A DNA stretch of 64,000 nt from Patiriisocius sp047731265 (GTDB lineage Bacteria > Bacteroidota > Bacteroidia > Flavobacteriales > Flavobacteriaceae): the NCBI RefSeq assembly GCF_047731265.1, contig NZ_CP159835.1:3224001-3288000 (forward strand). Direction: 5' to 3'. Below, one piece after another: positions 35,722 through 44,403 of the stretch. How positions within the stretch are numbered: the stretch's first letter is position 1; every line of letters begins with the position of its first letter. The notes beneath the pieces are model-generated. The model ran no database searches, had not been told where the DNA came from, and saw only the letters and a list, made by a program, of their open reading frames with translations. The translations under genes and the position numbers were made by a program.

Positions 35722-36789
35722 ATGAAAATGCATAATTTTAGCGCAGGACCTTGCATTCTGCCTCAATCTGTCCTAGAAAAAGCGAGTGACGCTGTCAAGG
35801 ATTTTAATGGTTCTGGTCTTTCACTTATAGAAATATCCCACCGTAGCAAACCATTTGTAGATGTTATGGAAAACGCACGTGAACTATCCTTAGAGCATTT
35901 AGGTTTACAAAACCAAGGGTATAAAGCCTTGTTTTTACAAGGAGGCGCAAGTCTTGAGTTTTTAATGGTGGCCTATAATCTACTAGAAAAGAAAGCAGGA
36001 TATTTAAATACAGGAACTTGGGCTGATAAAGCCATTAAAGAAGCAAAGTTGTTTGGTGACGTTGATGTGGTAGCTTCTTCAAAAGAAAGCAACTTTAACT
36101 ACATCCCAAAAGACTATACTATTCCCTCTGGTTTGGATTATTTTCATTGCACGAGCAACAATACCATTTTTGGAACTCAAATGAATCATTTTCCAGAAAC
36201 TGATTGCCCGTTAGTTTGCGATATGAGTAGTGATATTTTCTCTCGTGTATTGGATTTTTCAAAATTCGATTTAATATATGCTGGAGCACAAAAAAACATG
36301 GGGCCTGCAGGTACTACGCTTATTGTTGTTAAAGAAGATATTTTAGGAAAAGTATCAAGACACATCCCCTCTATGTTAGACTATAAAGAACACATCTCAA
36401 AAGACAGTATGTTTAATACACCTGCTGTTTTCCCAGTATATGTGTCGATGTTAACGCTAGAATGGCTTAAAGAACTAGGCGGTGTTGCAAAAATTGAAGA
36501 AATTAATAATAAAAAAGCAGCCCTTTTATACACCGAAATTGATCGGAACCCTTTATTTAAGGGGTTTGTAACCAATAAAGAAGACCGTTCAAAAATGAAC
36601 GCGACATTTAATTTAACTAATGATGCTCACGCAGAATTTTTTAACCTCGCTTTAAAAGAAAATGGTATTAATGGTCTAAACGGTCACCGCAGTGTTGGTG
36701 GTTATAGAGCCTCTATGTACAATGGACTTTTCATTGAGAGTGTTCAAGTACTTGTAGATATAATGCAGGACTTAGAGAAAAAAGGGTAG
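35722..36789 (+). CDS. serC: Phosphoserine aminotransferase
   Basis: A 355-residue fold-type I PLP enzyme of normal SerC length. It starts HNFSAGPCILPQSVL, has EISHRSKPF, FLQGGASLEF, CDMSSDIFSR, the PLP lysine in IYAGAQKNMGPAGTTLI, NTPAVFPVY and GHRSVGGYRASMYN. It converts 3-phosphohydroxypyruvate to phosphoserine. serA follows 131 bases downstream on the same strand, giving two of the three serine-pathway steps. PLP would come from PdxH encoded at 5.4 kb. Confidence 0.97.
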   Translation: MKMHNFSAGPCILPQSVLEKASDAVKDFNGSGLSLIEISHRSKPFVDVMENARELSLEHLGLQNQGYKALFLQGGASLEFLMVAYNLLEKKAGYLNTGTWADKAIKEAKLFGDVDVVASSKESNFNYIPKDYTIPSGLDYFHCTSNNTIFGTQMNHFPETDCPLVCDMSSDIFSRVLDFSKFDLIYAGAQKNMGPAGTTLIVVKEDILGKVSRHIPSMLDYKEHISKDSMFNTPAVFPVYVSMLTLEWLKELGGVAKIEEINNKKAALLYTEIDRNPLFKGFVTNKEDRSKMNATFNLTNDAHAEFFNLALKENGINGLNGHRSVGGYRASMYNGLFIESVQVLVDIMQDLEKKG

Positions 36790-36920
36790 TTAAATTTTCG
36801 ATGTGCAATTTTGGATTGTAGATTGACTCGAGTAGATAAGTAAGGCAGAGATTTATCGTGTCTCAGACAAAATAAATAAAAATAATTTCCCGCATTAGCG
36901 AGAAAATAAATAAATTTTCA

Positions 36921-37874
36921 ATGAAAGTATTAGCAAACGACGGAATATCACAATCAGGAATTGACGCACTTACAGGTTACGGTTATGAGGTAATAACAAC
37001 TAATGTAGCACAAGAGCAATTAGTAAAATATATTAATGAAAATAATATTTCGGTATTATTAGTTAGAAGTGCAACTACTGCCCGCAAAGAATTAATCGAT
37101 GCGTGTCCAAACCTAAAAATTATTGGACGTGGCGGCGTTGGAATGGACAATATTGACGTATCCTATGCTCGCGAAAAAGGGTTGAGTGTTATTAATACGC
37201 CAGCCGCTTCATCATCATCGGTAGCCGAACTTGTATTTGCCCACCTTTTTGGAGGAGTTCGTTATTTATACGACGCCAACCGTAATATGCCTTTAGACGG
37301 CGATTCTAAATTTAAAGATCTAAAAAAGAACTACGCAAAAGGTAGTGAGCTTCGTGGAAAAACAATTGGAATTATTGGTTTTGGTCGCATAGGACGAGAA
37401 GTAGCAAAAATTGCTTTGGGTTGCGGTATGAAAGTAATTGCAAGTGATAAATTTATAGACGAGGCAGATATTACGCTCGATTTTTATGATGGGCAGAAAG
37501 TAACCTTTAAAATAATAACACAACCTGTTTCTGAGCTCATTCAGCATTCTGACTTTATAACGTTACACGTACCTGCTCAAAAGGAATATGTAATTGGTAA
37601 AAAAGAAATTGATATGATGAAAAACGGTGCTGCGATAATTAATGCGGCTCGTGGTGGTGTAATAGATGAAGTAGCGCTTGTTGAAGCATTGGATAGTGGT
37701 AAACTTTCATTTGCTGCTTTAGACACCTTTGAAAAGGAACCGACCCCAGCTGTTAAAATTTTAATGAATCATAAAATATCTTTGAGTCCGCACATTGGCG
37801 CTGCAACCAACGAAGCACAGGACAGAATTGGAACTGAACTAGCAGAACAAATAAAAGAAATATTTGGAAAATAG
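36921..37874 (+). CDS. serA: D-3-phosphoglycerate dehydrogenase (short form, no ACT domain)
   Basis: A 317-residue D-2-hydroxyacid dehydrogenase. The NAD motif GKTIGIIGFGRIGREVA is near residue 144. Catalytic residues appear as Arg in INAARGGVID, Glu in TFEKEPTP and His in LSPHIGAATNEAQ. The protein ends right after the catalytic core, so the serine-sensing ACT domain of larger SerA proteins is absent and feedback by that route is not expected. The place after serC supports phosphoglycerate as substrate. Confidence 0.92.
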   Translation: MKVLANDGISQSGIDALTGYGYEVITTNVAQEQLVKYINENNISVLLVRSATTARKELIDACPNLKIIGRGGVGMDNIDVSYAREKGLSVINTPAASSSSVAELVFAHLFGGVRYLYDANRNMPLDGDSKFKDLKKNYAKGSELRGKTIGIIGFGRIGREVAKIALGCGMKVIASDKFIDEADITLDFYDGQKVTFKIITQPVSELIQHSDFITLHVPAQKEYVIGKKEIDMMKNGAAIINAARGGVIDEVALVEALDSGKLSFAALDTFEKEPTPAVKILMNHKISLSPHIGAATNEAQDRIGTELAEQIKEIFGK

Positions 37875-37910
37875 TAGTTCTTAGTGGTATATTTAACAAA
37901 AATTATAATA

Positions 37911-40202
37911 ATGAAAAAAATATGTACTCTAGTAGCACTGATGTTGACCATTATGGTAACATCACAAGTAACCAATGAAGGGTCTCCTTTAAGTTGGGAT
38001 GCTTTAAACGATCAAGATCAAATTGAAGTACAGAACCTTCCAGGTTTTGATCTAGAAGCTGTTAAAGCCGAAGATGAAATAGATGATCCAAAATTTGAAA
38101 AACCGTGGCGCTTTGGTTTTATGCACAGCGTAGATTTTGGTTTTGAAGATGGCAAGTGGACAACACTTGATAATGGCGATAGAATATGGAGAATAGCCGT
38201 AGAATCAAAGGGAGCATTATCCTTAAATTTTGTTTTTGATGAATTTTACGTTCCTAAAGGAGGATCTGTTTACCTATACAGTGATGACCGTAGTGATTTG
38301 TTAGGCGCGTATACGCACGTTCAAAATCAAGAAAGCGGTATTTTAGGTACTTGGTTGGTACAAGGGGAAAAAGTATGGATTGAATATTTTGAACCTGCGA
38401 AAATGCAAGGAACAGGAAAACTCCATATTGCTAAGGCAACTCATGGATATCGCAGTGCTGAAACATTTAACCAGGAGAAAGGATTAAACGATTCTGGAAA
38501 CTGTAACTTAGATGTAGATTGTTCTGTGGGTTCTGATTACGACCAATTAAAGGAACTTAACAAACGCTCTGTAGGTATTTTATTATCTGGAAGTTCTGGT
38601 TTTTGTACTGGTGCGCTTATTAATAACACTAATAATGATGGTACTCCATTTTTTTTAACGGCAAACCACTGTTTTAGTAATCCTGCTAGTTGGGCATTTA
38701 GATTTGGATGGATTAGTCCGAATCCAGTTTGTGCAGCTACGAACAACAGTACTAATGGGCCTACAAACTTAACACTTAGTGGAGCCACTTTAAGAGCCAG
38801 AAGCACAAATGCTGATTTCTGTCTTGTAGAAATTAACAACGATATTCCATCAGATTGGAACCGTGTATTTTCTGGATGGGACAGATCAGATAACTTTCCA
38901 AGCTTTACGGTAGGGGTTCACCATCCAAGTGGTGATATTATGAAAGTTTGCAGAGATGATGACGCACCTACAAAAGAAATAAACAATGGAGCACAAACTT
39001 GGGAGATTTTAGGTGGATCTGGACAAGGATGGGAATTAGGTGTTACCGAGCCAGGTTCTTCAGGCTCTCCGCTTTATGACCCTCAAGGTAGAATCATTGG
39101 TCAATTGTTTGGAGGAGCTGCGGCTTGTTCCGGCACCAATGACAATAATGCTCTTGACTTTTATGGTCGTTTTGCTGTATCTTGGGATGCTGGTTCTTCA
39201 GCTACAACTCGATTAGAAGATTGGCTTGATCCTGCTGGAACAAATCCTACTACGATCGATAGCAATCCCCCATTTGAGGTTTTTGCATTGGACGGAACAT
39301 TATCTATTACCATTCCTGATGTTGATTGTGGCGTTACAGAGTTTTCTCCAACCATCTCATTAACAAACCTTGGGGTTAACGATATTACATCTGCTACAAT
39401 TTCTTGGGATGTTAATGGCGGAACAGCTCAAACGATTGATTTTAATGGGACTTTAGTTCAAAATGAAACTGAACAATTCGTATTAGACCCTATAGACTTC
39501 CAAGAAGGTGAGAGCACTATAAACGCAGAAATCACTCAAATCAATGGAGCTAATGACGATAACCCTAATAACAATAATATTTCTAACACTTTTGACGTTG
39601 GTGGAGATAGTTTTGGTACAACCCAAGTTCAATTAGATTTATTAACTGATGATTGGGCACAGGAAACTACTTGGGAATTTAGAACTACCGGAGGAACGGT
39701 TTTATATAATGGAGGTCCATATCAAGAGTCTGCTGATGACAATACTTTATTTACAGAGTTTTTTGATGTTGATTTAAGTCAATGTTATGAATTTGAAATT
39801 TTTGACACAGCAGGGGACGGTATTTGCTGCGGGTTTGGAATCGGATCTTATGAGCTTACTACAGATACCGGTGCGGTAATCTTCTCTGGTGGAGAATTTG
39901 GAGACAGCGAATTAACAGAAGTTAGAATTGCTAGTACTTTAGGTAGTGAGTCAAATACATTATCAAACGTTGCATTGTATCCAAATCCGGCTAACAGTCA
40001 AATAACCATTGCGTTAAGCGATAATTCGGCTAATACTAGCTTTAGGATTATAAACTTATTGGGTCAAAACATATCAAACGGTATGATAACGAACCGAAGT
40101 ACAGCAATAAATGTTGATTCTTATAAGACAGGACTATATTTTGTTGTTTTGAAAGATGAAGTTTCAAATAATGAAATTACTTTGAAATTTATCAAGCAAT
40201 AG
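37911..40202 (+). CDS. T9SS-secreted trypsin-like serine endopeptidase (lysyl endopeptidase-like)
   Basis: A 763-residue exported protease. The ATG at 37911 starts a signal peptide (ICTLVALMLTIMVTSQ); an upstream ATG at 37884 is rejected for that reason. A propeptide-like region (~20-195) precedes the peptidase domain (~200-440) with the triad His in FFLTANHCF, Asp in NADFCLVEIN and Ser in EPGSSGSPLYD. Beta domains follow, then a type A T9SS sorting domain (last ~80 residues: LYPNPANSQITI ... LLGQNISNG ... GLYFVVLK). The chymotrypsin-fold core resembles Achromobacter lysyl endopeptidase; cleavage specificity is not certain. The protein should be exported through the outer membrane and cleaved or anchored. 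Confidence 0.92.
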   Translation: MKKICTLVALMLTIMVTSQVTNEGSPLSWDALNDQDQIEVQNLPGFDLEAVKAEDEIDDPKFEKPWRFGFMHSVDFGFEDGKWTTLDNGDRIWRIAVESKGALSLNFVFDEFYVPKGGSVYLYSDDRSDLLGAYTHVQNQESGILGTWLVQGEKVWIEYFEPAKMQGTGKLHIAKATHGYRSAETFNQEKGLNDSGNCNLDVDCSVGSDYDQLKELNKRSVGILLSGSSGFCTGALINNTNNDGTPFFLTANHCFSNPASWAFRFGWISPNPVCAATNNSTNGPTNLTLSGATLRARSTNADFCLVEINNDIPSDWNRVFSGWDRSDNFPSFTVGVHHPSGDIMKVCRDDDAPTKEINNGAQTWEILGGSGQGWELGVTEPGSSGSPLYDPQGRIIGQLFGGAAACSGTNDNNALDFYGRFAVSWDAGSSATTRLEDWLDPAGTNPTTIDSNPPFEVFALDGTLSITIPDVDCGVTEFSPTISLTNLGVNDITSATISWDVNGGTAQTIDFNGTLVQNETEQFVLDPIDFQEGESTINAEITQINGANDDNPNNNNISNTFDVGGDSFGTTQVQLDLLTDDWAQETTWEFRTTGGTVLYNGGPYQESADDNTLFTEFFDVDLSQCYEFEIFDTAGDGICCGFGIGSYELTTDTGAVIFSGGEFGDSELTEVRIASTLGSESNTLSNVALYPNPANSQITIALSDNSANTSFRIINLLGQNISNGMITNRSTAINVDSYKTGLYFVVLKDEVSNNEITLKFIKQ

Positions 40203-40221
40203 ATAAGTAAAAATCAAATCA

Positions 40222-40260
40222 AAAAAAACCGAGTGTTCCCTGACCACTCGGTTTTTTTTT
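40222..40260 (+). terminator. Rho-independent terminator
   Basis: A-run plus CCGAGTG (40222-40235) pairs with CACTCGG plus a T run (40245-40260); nine-base loop. It ends the protease transcript. Confidence 0.9.
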
Positions 40261-40271
40261 AAATCATATTT

Positions 40272-40682
40272 ATGAAAGCAATCATATTATTTATTTCAAC
40301 CGTTATTTTATCAACCTGTTCAAATAACACAAAAAAATTAGAACTCTCTACATTGTTTGAAAAAGAATTAAAAGTTATTTCGATTAACAATAGTGATGTT
40401 TCTGATTTAGACCTTACGCTAATGCTCCAGAATAACGAAAAAAGTATTACTGGTTTTGCAGGTTGCAATAGGTTTTTCGGAACGTATTCGATAGATGGTA
40501 ATGCTGTAGCTTTTTCAAAAGTTGGGGCTACTAAAATATATTGCTCTGATGCTAGAATCAGTGAAAATGAAAAATTATTTTTAAATTCTCTCTCTAAAGT
40601 ATCCAGTTACAAACCAACGAAAAGCGAATCTATTGAGCTTTTAAATGAAAAAAATAAAGTGTTAATCACTTTAAAGTACTAG
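40272..40682 (+). CDS. META-domain lipoprotein (HslJ-like)
   Basis: A 136-residue protein with a lipoprotein signal (IILFISTVILSTC, lipobox Cys near residue 16) and a META domain. The hallmark is ITGFAGCNRFFGTYSIDGNAVAF followed by KIYCSDARISENEKLFLNSL. META domains occur in HslJ and in many Bacteroidetes lipoproteins; their function is not well defined. The start is only about 12 bases after the terminator T run, so the promoter must overlap the terminator region or the protease 3' end. Confidence 0.87.
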   Translation: MKAIILFISTVILSTCSNNTKKLELSTLFEKELKVISINNSDVSDLDLTLMLQNNEKSITGFAGCNRFFGTYSIDGNAVAFSKVGATKIYCSDARISENEKLFLNSLSKVSSYKPTKSESIELLNEKNKVLITLKY

Positions 40683-40863
40683 ACCAAATTGGGAATAAAC
40701 CAGTGCTTAAAAAACAAAGATATACTAGGACTGTATCGCAGTTAACCTTTGTTTTATTTTACTAACTGAAAACTCAAACTGTACCATACTCATTTAAATA
40801 CAGTCGCACACTATTTGCGATATATTGAGTATACAACAGTCTTAATTTAAATTTAAAACAAAA

Positions 40864-41508
40864 ATGGCGGGAATTTATGACTTATTAAATAGTGATATGG
40901 GCCTTCAATTAATTGGTGGACTTAGCCAAGAATCAAATCAACCCGAAGATAAAACGGCTTCTGTTTTGTCTATGGCCATGCCACTTTTAATCGGTGCTAT
41001 GAAGCGAAACGCAAATAGCCCGCAGGGAGCAGACGGACTAATGGATGCCTTAAATAATAAGCACGACGGAGGTATATTGGACAACCTTAGCGGACTTTTT
41101 AGTGGTGGCGTTAATGACGATGTAAAAGTAGATGGACTTGGCATCTTAGGGCACATTTTAGGAGGTTCTCAAGATAACGTAGTAGGAGCTGTTTCAAAAA
41201 AATCTGGTATGGACACCAATGGTGTAATGCAAATTTTACAAGTAGCTGCCCCGGTTTTACTTGGAATGCTTGGAAAGCAAAAACAAAATGTATCCTCTTC
41301 AAACGGAATCGGAGATTTACTAGGCAGTCTTATGGGCGTAGGTTCTGAGCAACCTAAACAACAAAGTCTTATAGAATCTATTCTTGATGGTGACAATGAT
41401 GGTAGCGTTATTGATGATATTGCAGGAATGGTTCTAGGTGGAAGCAACTCTAACAAATCTAGTGGAGGGTTAGGGGGTCTTTTAGGAGGTGTTTTCGGCG
41501 GAAAATAA
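40864..41508 (+). CDS. DUF937 family protein
   Basis: A 214-residue Gly/Ser/Asn-rich soluble protein. Repeated helices carry short motifs such as MAMPLLIGAMKRNANSPQGAD, LGILGHILGG, ILQVAAPVLLGMLGKQK and DNDGSVIDDIAGMVLGG, ending in a Gly-rich tail (GGLGGLLGGVFGGK). These are typical of DUF937 proteins, which look like helical, possibly self-associating proteins; the role is unknown. The two D-N-D-G-type stretches resemble dockerin-like loops only weakly. It has its own promoter region of about 180 bases. Confidence 0.85.
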   Translation: MAGIYDLLNSDMGLQLIGGLSQESNQPEDKTASVLSMAMPLLIGAMKRNANSPQGADGLMDALNNKHDGGILDNLSGLFSGGVNDDVKVDGLGILGHILGGSQDNVVGAVSKKSGMDTNGVMQILQVAAPVLLGMLGKQKQNVSSSNGIGDLLGSLMGVGSEQPKQQSLIESILDGDNDGSVIDDIAGMVLGGSNSNKSSGGLGGLLGGVFGGK

Positions 41509-41624
41509 TCGCTATTCCTATAGTTTTTAAAAGTTGATTTTCAACAAAGAAGATTTTGTTTTGTTAAAGCAAGTTAAAGTATCTATCACAATCATATTAT
41601 TATTTAAATTTGATAAAAAAGAAT

Positions 41625-42032
41625 ATGCGAAAAAGTATTTTAGCAATAGCAATGGTGGTATTTTTTCTCTACGCATGTTCTGCTAATAAGAATGCGATAG
41701 CTACCTCACAAAAAGATGTTCAGAAAACCGATACTATAAGAATCGCAAGCGACTCTCTTGAATACGAAATTGTCATATTAGAAATTGGTTTTAACCGCTA
41801 TTTAAACACGCAACCTGCAGCAGATTATTATGGAGTATCGTTTTTGGAAAATAAAAATTATCTCTATGCAGCTGAGTACAATAGAAGGGTTAGAGATATT
41901 ACACGAACTAGAGATTTGTATCCACAAGAAATAAATTATAACCCCAAACTGCACTACGGCAAAGAGGTAAACTATTTACTTTATAATTACTTTAGATTCT
42001 TCGAAAAAGAATACAAACAAAAGCTTAAATGA
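41625..42032 (+). CDS. DUF6146 family lipoprotein
   Basis: A 135-residue lipoprotein. A TTG at 41610 also opens the frame, but the ATG at 41625 directly precedes the signal (SILAIAMVVFFLYAC, lipobox Cys near residue 17) and is chosen. The mature domain contains LEYEIVILEIGFNRYLNTQPAADYYGVSFLENKN, RVRDITRTRDLYPQEINYNPKL and YGKEVNYLLYNYFRFFEKEYKQ, landmarks I recall for DUF6146 of flavobacteria. It precedes a DUF6787 gene by 72 bases, a pairing I remember from related genomes. Function unknown. Confidence 0.82.
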   Translation: MRKSILAIAMVVFFLYACSANKNAIATSQKDVQKTDTIRIASDSLEYEIVILEIGFNRYLNTQPAADYYGVSFLENKNYLYAAEYNRRVRDITRTRDLYPQEINYNPKLHYGKEVNYLLYNYFRFFEKEYKQKLK

Positions 42033-42104
42033 AATAACACACAGCTAATTGAAGAGGAACAAAACAAGTATTCTATCTTCCTATTTATCAAATACTCAAT
42101 ACAG

Positions 42105-42410
42105 ATGAAAAAGTTAAAAGAACGTTGGGGAGTTAAATCAAACTGGCGACTAACAGTAATATTTATTGTTTTTTCTATTACGGGAAGCACCGCCGCTAAA
42201 TTTGCCGCTCCTCTTGTAGCGTGGTTAGGAATTTCAAAAGAAATAGGTTGGTATGTTTATTGGCCACTTAGGATTTTGCTTATTTTCCCTTTATACCAAA
42301 TATTGCTTGTGTTTTTTGGATGGCTCTTTGGTGAATACGCATTTTTCTGGAACTTTGAAAAAAAGATGCTTCGGCATTTAAAACTGGGTTTTTTATTGAA
42401 GGATAAATAA
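42105..42410 (+). CDS. DUF6787 family small membrane protein
   Basis: A 101-residue protein with two membrane helices (about 17-40 and 52-77). It begins KKLKERWGVKSNWRLTVIFIVFSITGS and ends FGEYAFFWNFEKKMLRHLKLGFL, the pattern of the DUF6787 family. It follows the DUF6146 lipoprotein gene and may be co-transcribed with it. No function is known to me. Start ATG 42105 is preceded by an A-rich region. Confidence 0.82.
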   Translation: MKKLKERWGVKSNWRLTVIFIVFSITGSTAAKFAAPLVAWLGISKEIGWYVYWPLRILLIFPLYQILLVFFGWLFGEYAFFWNFEKKMLRHLKLGFLLKDK

Positions 42411-42740
42411 AGAACACCAAAAAAAATATAAGTATCGCCATTTTTGTTATTGATTCCTCTTGGTGTCCCATTTATAAACCTCTTTTAAGCACACCAACAT
42501 AATTTGTGTAATGAAGCAGGACAACTTTGCTAAGCATCTATAGATTGTTCATCAAGTGATTTTAATCTTTAAATAGGTTGGAGTGCGATATATTATTAAT
42601 AAGCCAAATTTTGAGACAACAATTAGTGCTACTAATAGCACTAATGAACAGTACGCTACTGGTTTAACAAAACTCAAAACTAATGAATTGTTTAATTTTT
42701 GGAACAAATGTTGTTTCGAATTTAAGCGAAGTATTTAGAA
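42411..42740. other. Intergenic, no supported gene
   Basis: About 330 AT-rich bases between convergent genes. A 53-codon stop-free stretch near 42580-42740 gives no recognisable family. No clear repeat apart from the hairpin that follows. Confidence 0.45.
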
Positions 42741-42780
42741 AAAAAAGTCCCTGTATTAAATAAAAATACAGGGACTTTTT
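42741..42780. terminator. Bidirectional terminator
   Basis: A 15-bp perfect stem (42742-42756 with 42766-42780), arms A5-GTCCCTGTAT, nine-base loop. A and T runs flank both sides, so it can serve the minus-strand gene at 42799 and any plus-strand readthrough. Confidence 0.88.
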
Positions 42781-42798
42781 CAGTAGAAAAGAGACCTT

Positions 42799-43233
42799 CT
42801 ATTGATATCCGTTTCTAACTAATTTCATTGATTTTACCCAAGAAATACTAGAATCATAAAATTGTAAATAGTTAGGGAACTCCCCTTTGGATAAATTTCG
42901 ACTAGATTTTGAAATATAACGCGCTTTAGTATCATTTAAATTCAGCGTATACTTTTCATCCATTTCAGAAGTATTTGTTTTAAATTCTAAAACATTGTTA
43001 CTCCCAATACTCCAAGTTCCTTTAGCGTACTTGTTCTCCTTAGGCTGACTTTTAGAGAGTTGTCTCAAGAAACGAAACGTAAAAGTACCGTCCTTTTTAA
43101 GTTCCATTGAATATAGAATTGACACTCCGTCATCTGTATTTATTACTTGGTTATATAAATCTGCATACGTTTCTGCTTGTGCACTTATTAAAAATGGAAC
43201 GACTAAAAAGATACTTAAAATTAAGTTTTTCAT
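42799..43233 (-). CDS. Small exported protein, lipocalin-like, unknown
   Basis: A 144-residue protein with a signal peptide (ILSIFLVVPFLISAQ, cleavage near residue 19). The mature part is beta-rich, with MELKKDGTFTFRFLRQ and YAKGTWSIGSNNVLEFKTN, resembling the first strands of small lipocalin-like domains. No lipobox. It lies 2 bases downstream of a small membrane-protein gene and is the last gene before a terminator. I do not recognise a named family. Confidence 0.72.
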   Translation of the reverse strand: MKNLILSIFLVVPFLISAQAETYADLYNQVINTDDGVSILYSMELKKDGTFTFRFLRQLSKSQPKENKYAKGTWSIGSNNVLEFKTNTSEMDEKYTLNLNDTKARYISKSSRNLSKGEFPNYLQFYDSSISWVKSMKLVRNGYQ

Positions 43234-43235
43234 AA

Positions 43236-43544
43236 TTATTGGTTTGATCTAATTTTTATGGTTCTCATTCTATTTTCTGGTTCCTTTTTCCCGACAAATG
43301 TATACAACCACATCAATGTAAATGTCGGTATAAAGTCGGTAATTGGCAAAATCTCCTCTATAAAAACAATAAATGATGCTATTTTACCATCACGGCCCGG
43401 ATACATTTCGGTCATTTTCTTAGCGGCAAAAGGTGCCCATAGGATATCTAAAAAAGTACCAATTAACGGTATTGCCACGCTTAGCATACCAACAATATCA
43501 TAGAATAGTCCTTGTTTTAATAATTTTGATTCAGTTAGCGTCAT
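43236..43544 (-). CDS. Small membrane protein, unknown
   Basis: A 102-residue protein with two hydrophobic regions (about 13-37 and 56-85) and a charged tail (KKEPENRMRTIKIRSNQ). The N-terminal part LLKQGLFYDIVGMLSVAIPLIGTFLDILWAPFAA reads as a helical hairpin. It is translated just ahead of the exported protein at 42799 (2-base gap). I recall similar uncharacterised proteins from flavobacteria but no function. Confidence 0.7.
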   Translation of the reverse strand: MTLTESKLLKQGLFYDIVGMLSVAIPLIGTFLDILWAPFAAKKMTEMYPGRDGKIASFIVFIEEILPITDFIPTFTLMWLYTFVGKKEPENRMRTIKIRSNQ

Positions 43545-43601
43545 ATGCGTTTTTACAATTTTAATTTATTAAAATAATGGCAATTAGTATACCAAAAAAA
43601 A

Positions 43602-44201
43602 TCAACCTAAATCATTGCTAATGAGCTTTAAAAATTCGTTTCTAGTTTCAATCTTTTCAAACTGTCCTCGAAACCCAGAAGTGGTAGTAACACTATTCTG
43701 TTTTTGAACACCACGCATCATCATGCACATGTGACTCGCTTCAATAACAACAGCTACCCCTTTAGGTTCTAATGTTGTATTTATACATTCAAGAATATCG
43801 TGAGTGAGTCGCTCTTGCACTTGTAATCGTCGTGCAAATATATCCACCACCCGGGGTATTTTACTTAGCCCCACAATGTGCCCATTTGGAATATAAGCAA
43901 TATGTGCTTTTCCAAAAAATGGCAATATATGATGCTCGCACAGGGAATATAATTCAATGTCTTTTATAATAACCATATCGTGATAATCCTCTGCGAACAT
44001 TGCACTTTTTAGTACAGCTGCAGGGTCTTGATCGTAACCTTGTGTTAAAAACTGCATTGCTTTTGATGCTCTTTCAGGAGTTTTTATGATTCCCTCTCTG
44101 GTAATATCTTCACCAAGACCTAAAAGAATATCTGAATATTTTTGTTTTAAATTCTCAGTAGTTTCTTGATTGTATTCTTCAAAAAAACGGTAGTTGCTCA
44201 T
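43602..44201 (-). CDS. folE: GTP cyclohydrolase I
   Basis: A 199-residue FolE. Zinc ligands are visible as Cys and His in ELYSLCEHHILPFFGKAHIAYIP and Cys in ASHMCMMMRGVQKQNS; GLSKIPRVVDIFARRLQVQERLT is the family core. It converts GTP to dihydroneopterin triphosphate for folate and pterins. The length is normal. It is transcribed separately, 57 bases upstream of the small membrane gene on the same strand. Confidence 0.96.
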   Translation of the reverse strand: MSNYRFFEEYNQETTENLKQKYSDILLGLGEDITREGIIKTPERASKAMQFLTQGYDQDPAAVLKSAMFAEDYHDMVIIKDIELYSLCEHHILPFFGKAHIAYIPNGHIVGLSKIPRVVDIFARRLQVQERLTHDILECINTTLEPKGVAVVIEASHMCMMMRGVQKQNSVTTTSGFRGQFEKIETRNEFLKLISNDLG

Positions 44202-44348
44202 AGAATTAAATAATTTTTATTGCTAAAATAATATATGTTTAAATATAGTTTTACTCATTAAAAATTAAAGTAAACAATAATAAATAGTAAGATTGGGGTG
44301 TTTTAATTATTTAACTTTTTATTAATAAAAGTCGCGTACCTACTCCCT

Positions 44349-44356
44349 TAGTTTTG
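44349..44356 (+). promoter_or_regulatory. Candidate promoter (-7 box) for the DUF5916 gene
   Basis: TAGTTTTG matches TAnnTTTG and lies 47 bases before the ATG at 44404. The -33 element is not clear. Confidence 0.4.
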
Positions 44357-44403
44357 CGCTAAAGCCTTTGATTAAATAGCTTAAGAATCCCATTGTACAA
44401 TAG

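Noticed and set aside
36870..36910. Hairpin CCCGC-ATTA-GCGAG before serA as a terminator
   Set aside because: The stem is short with a mismatch and lacks a T run on the plus strand.
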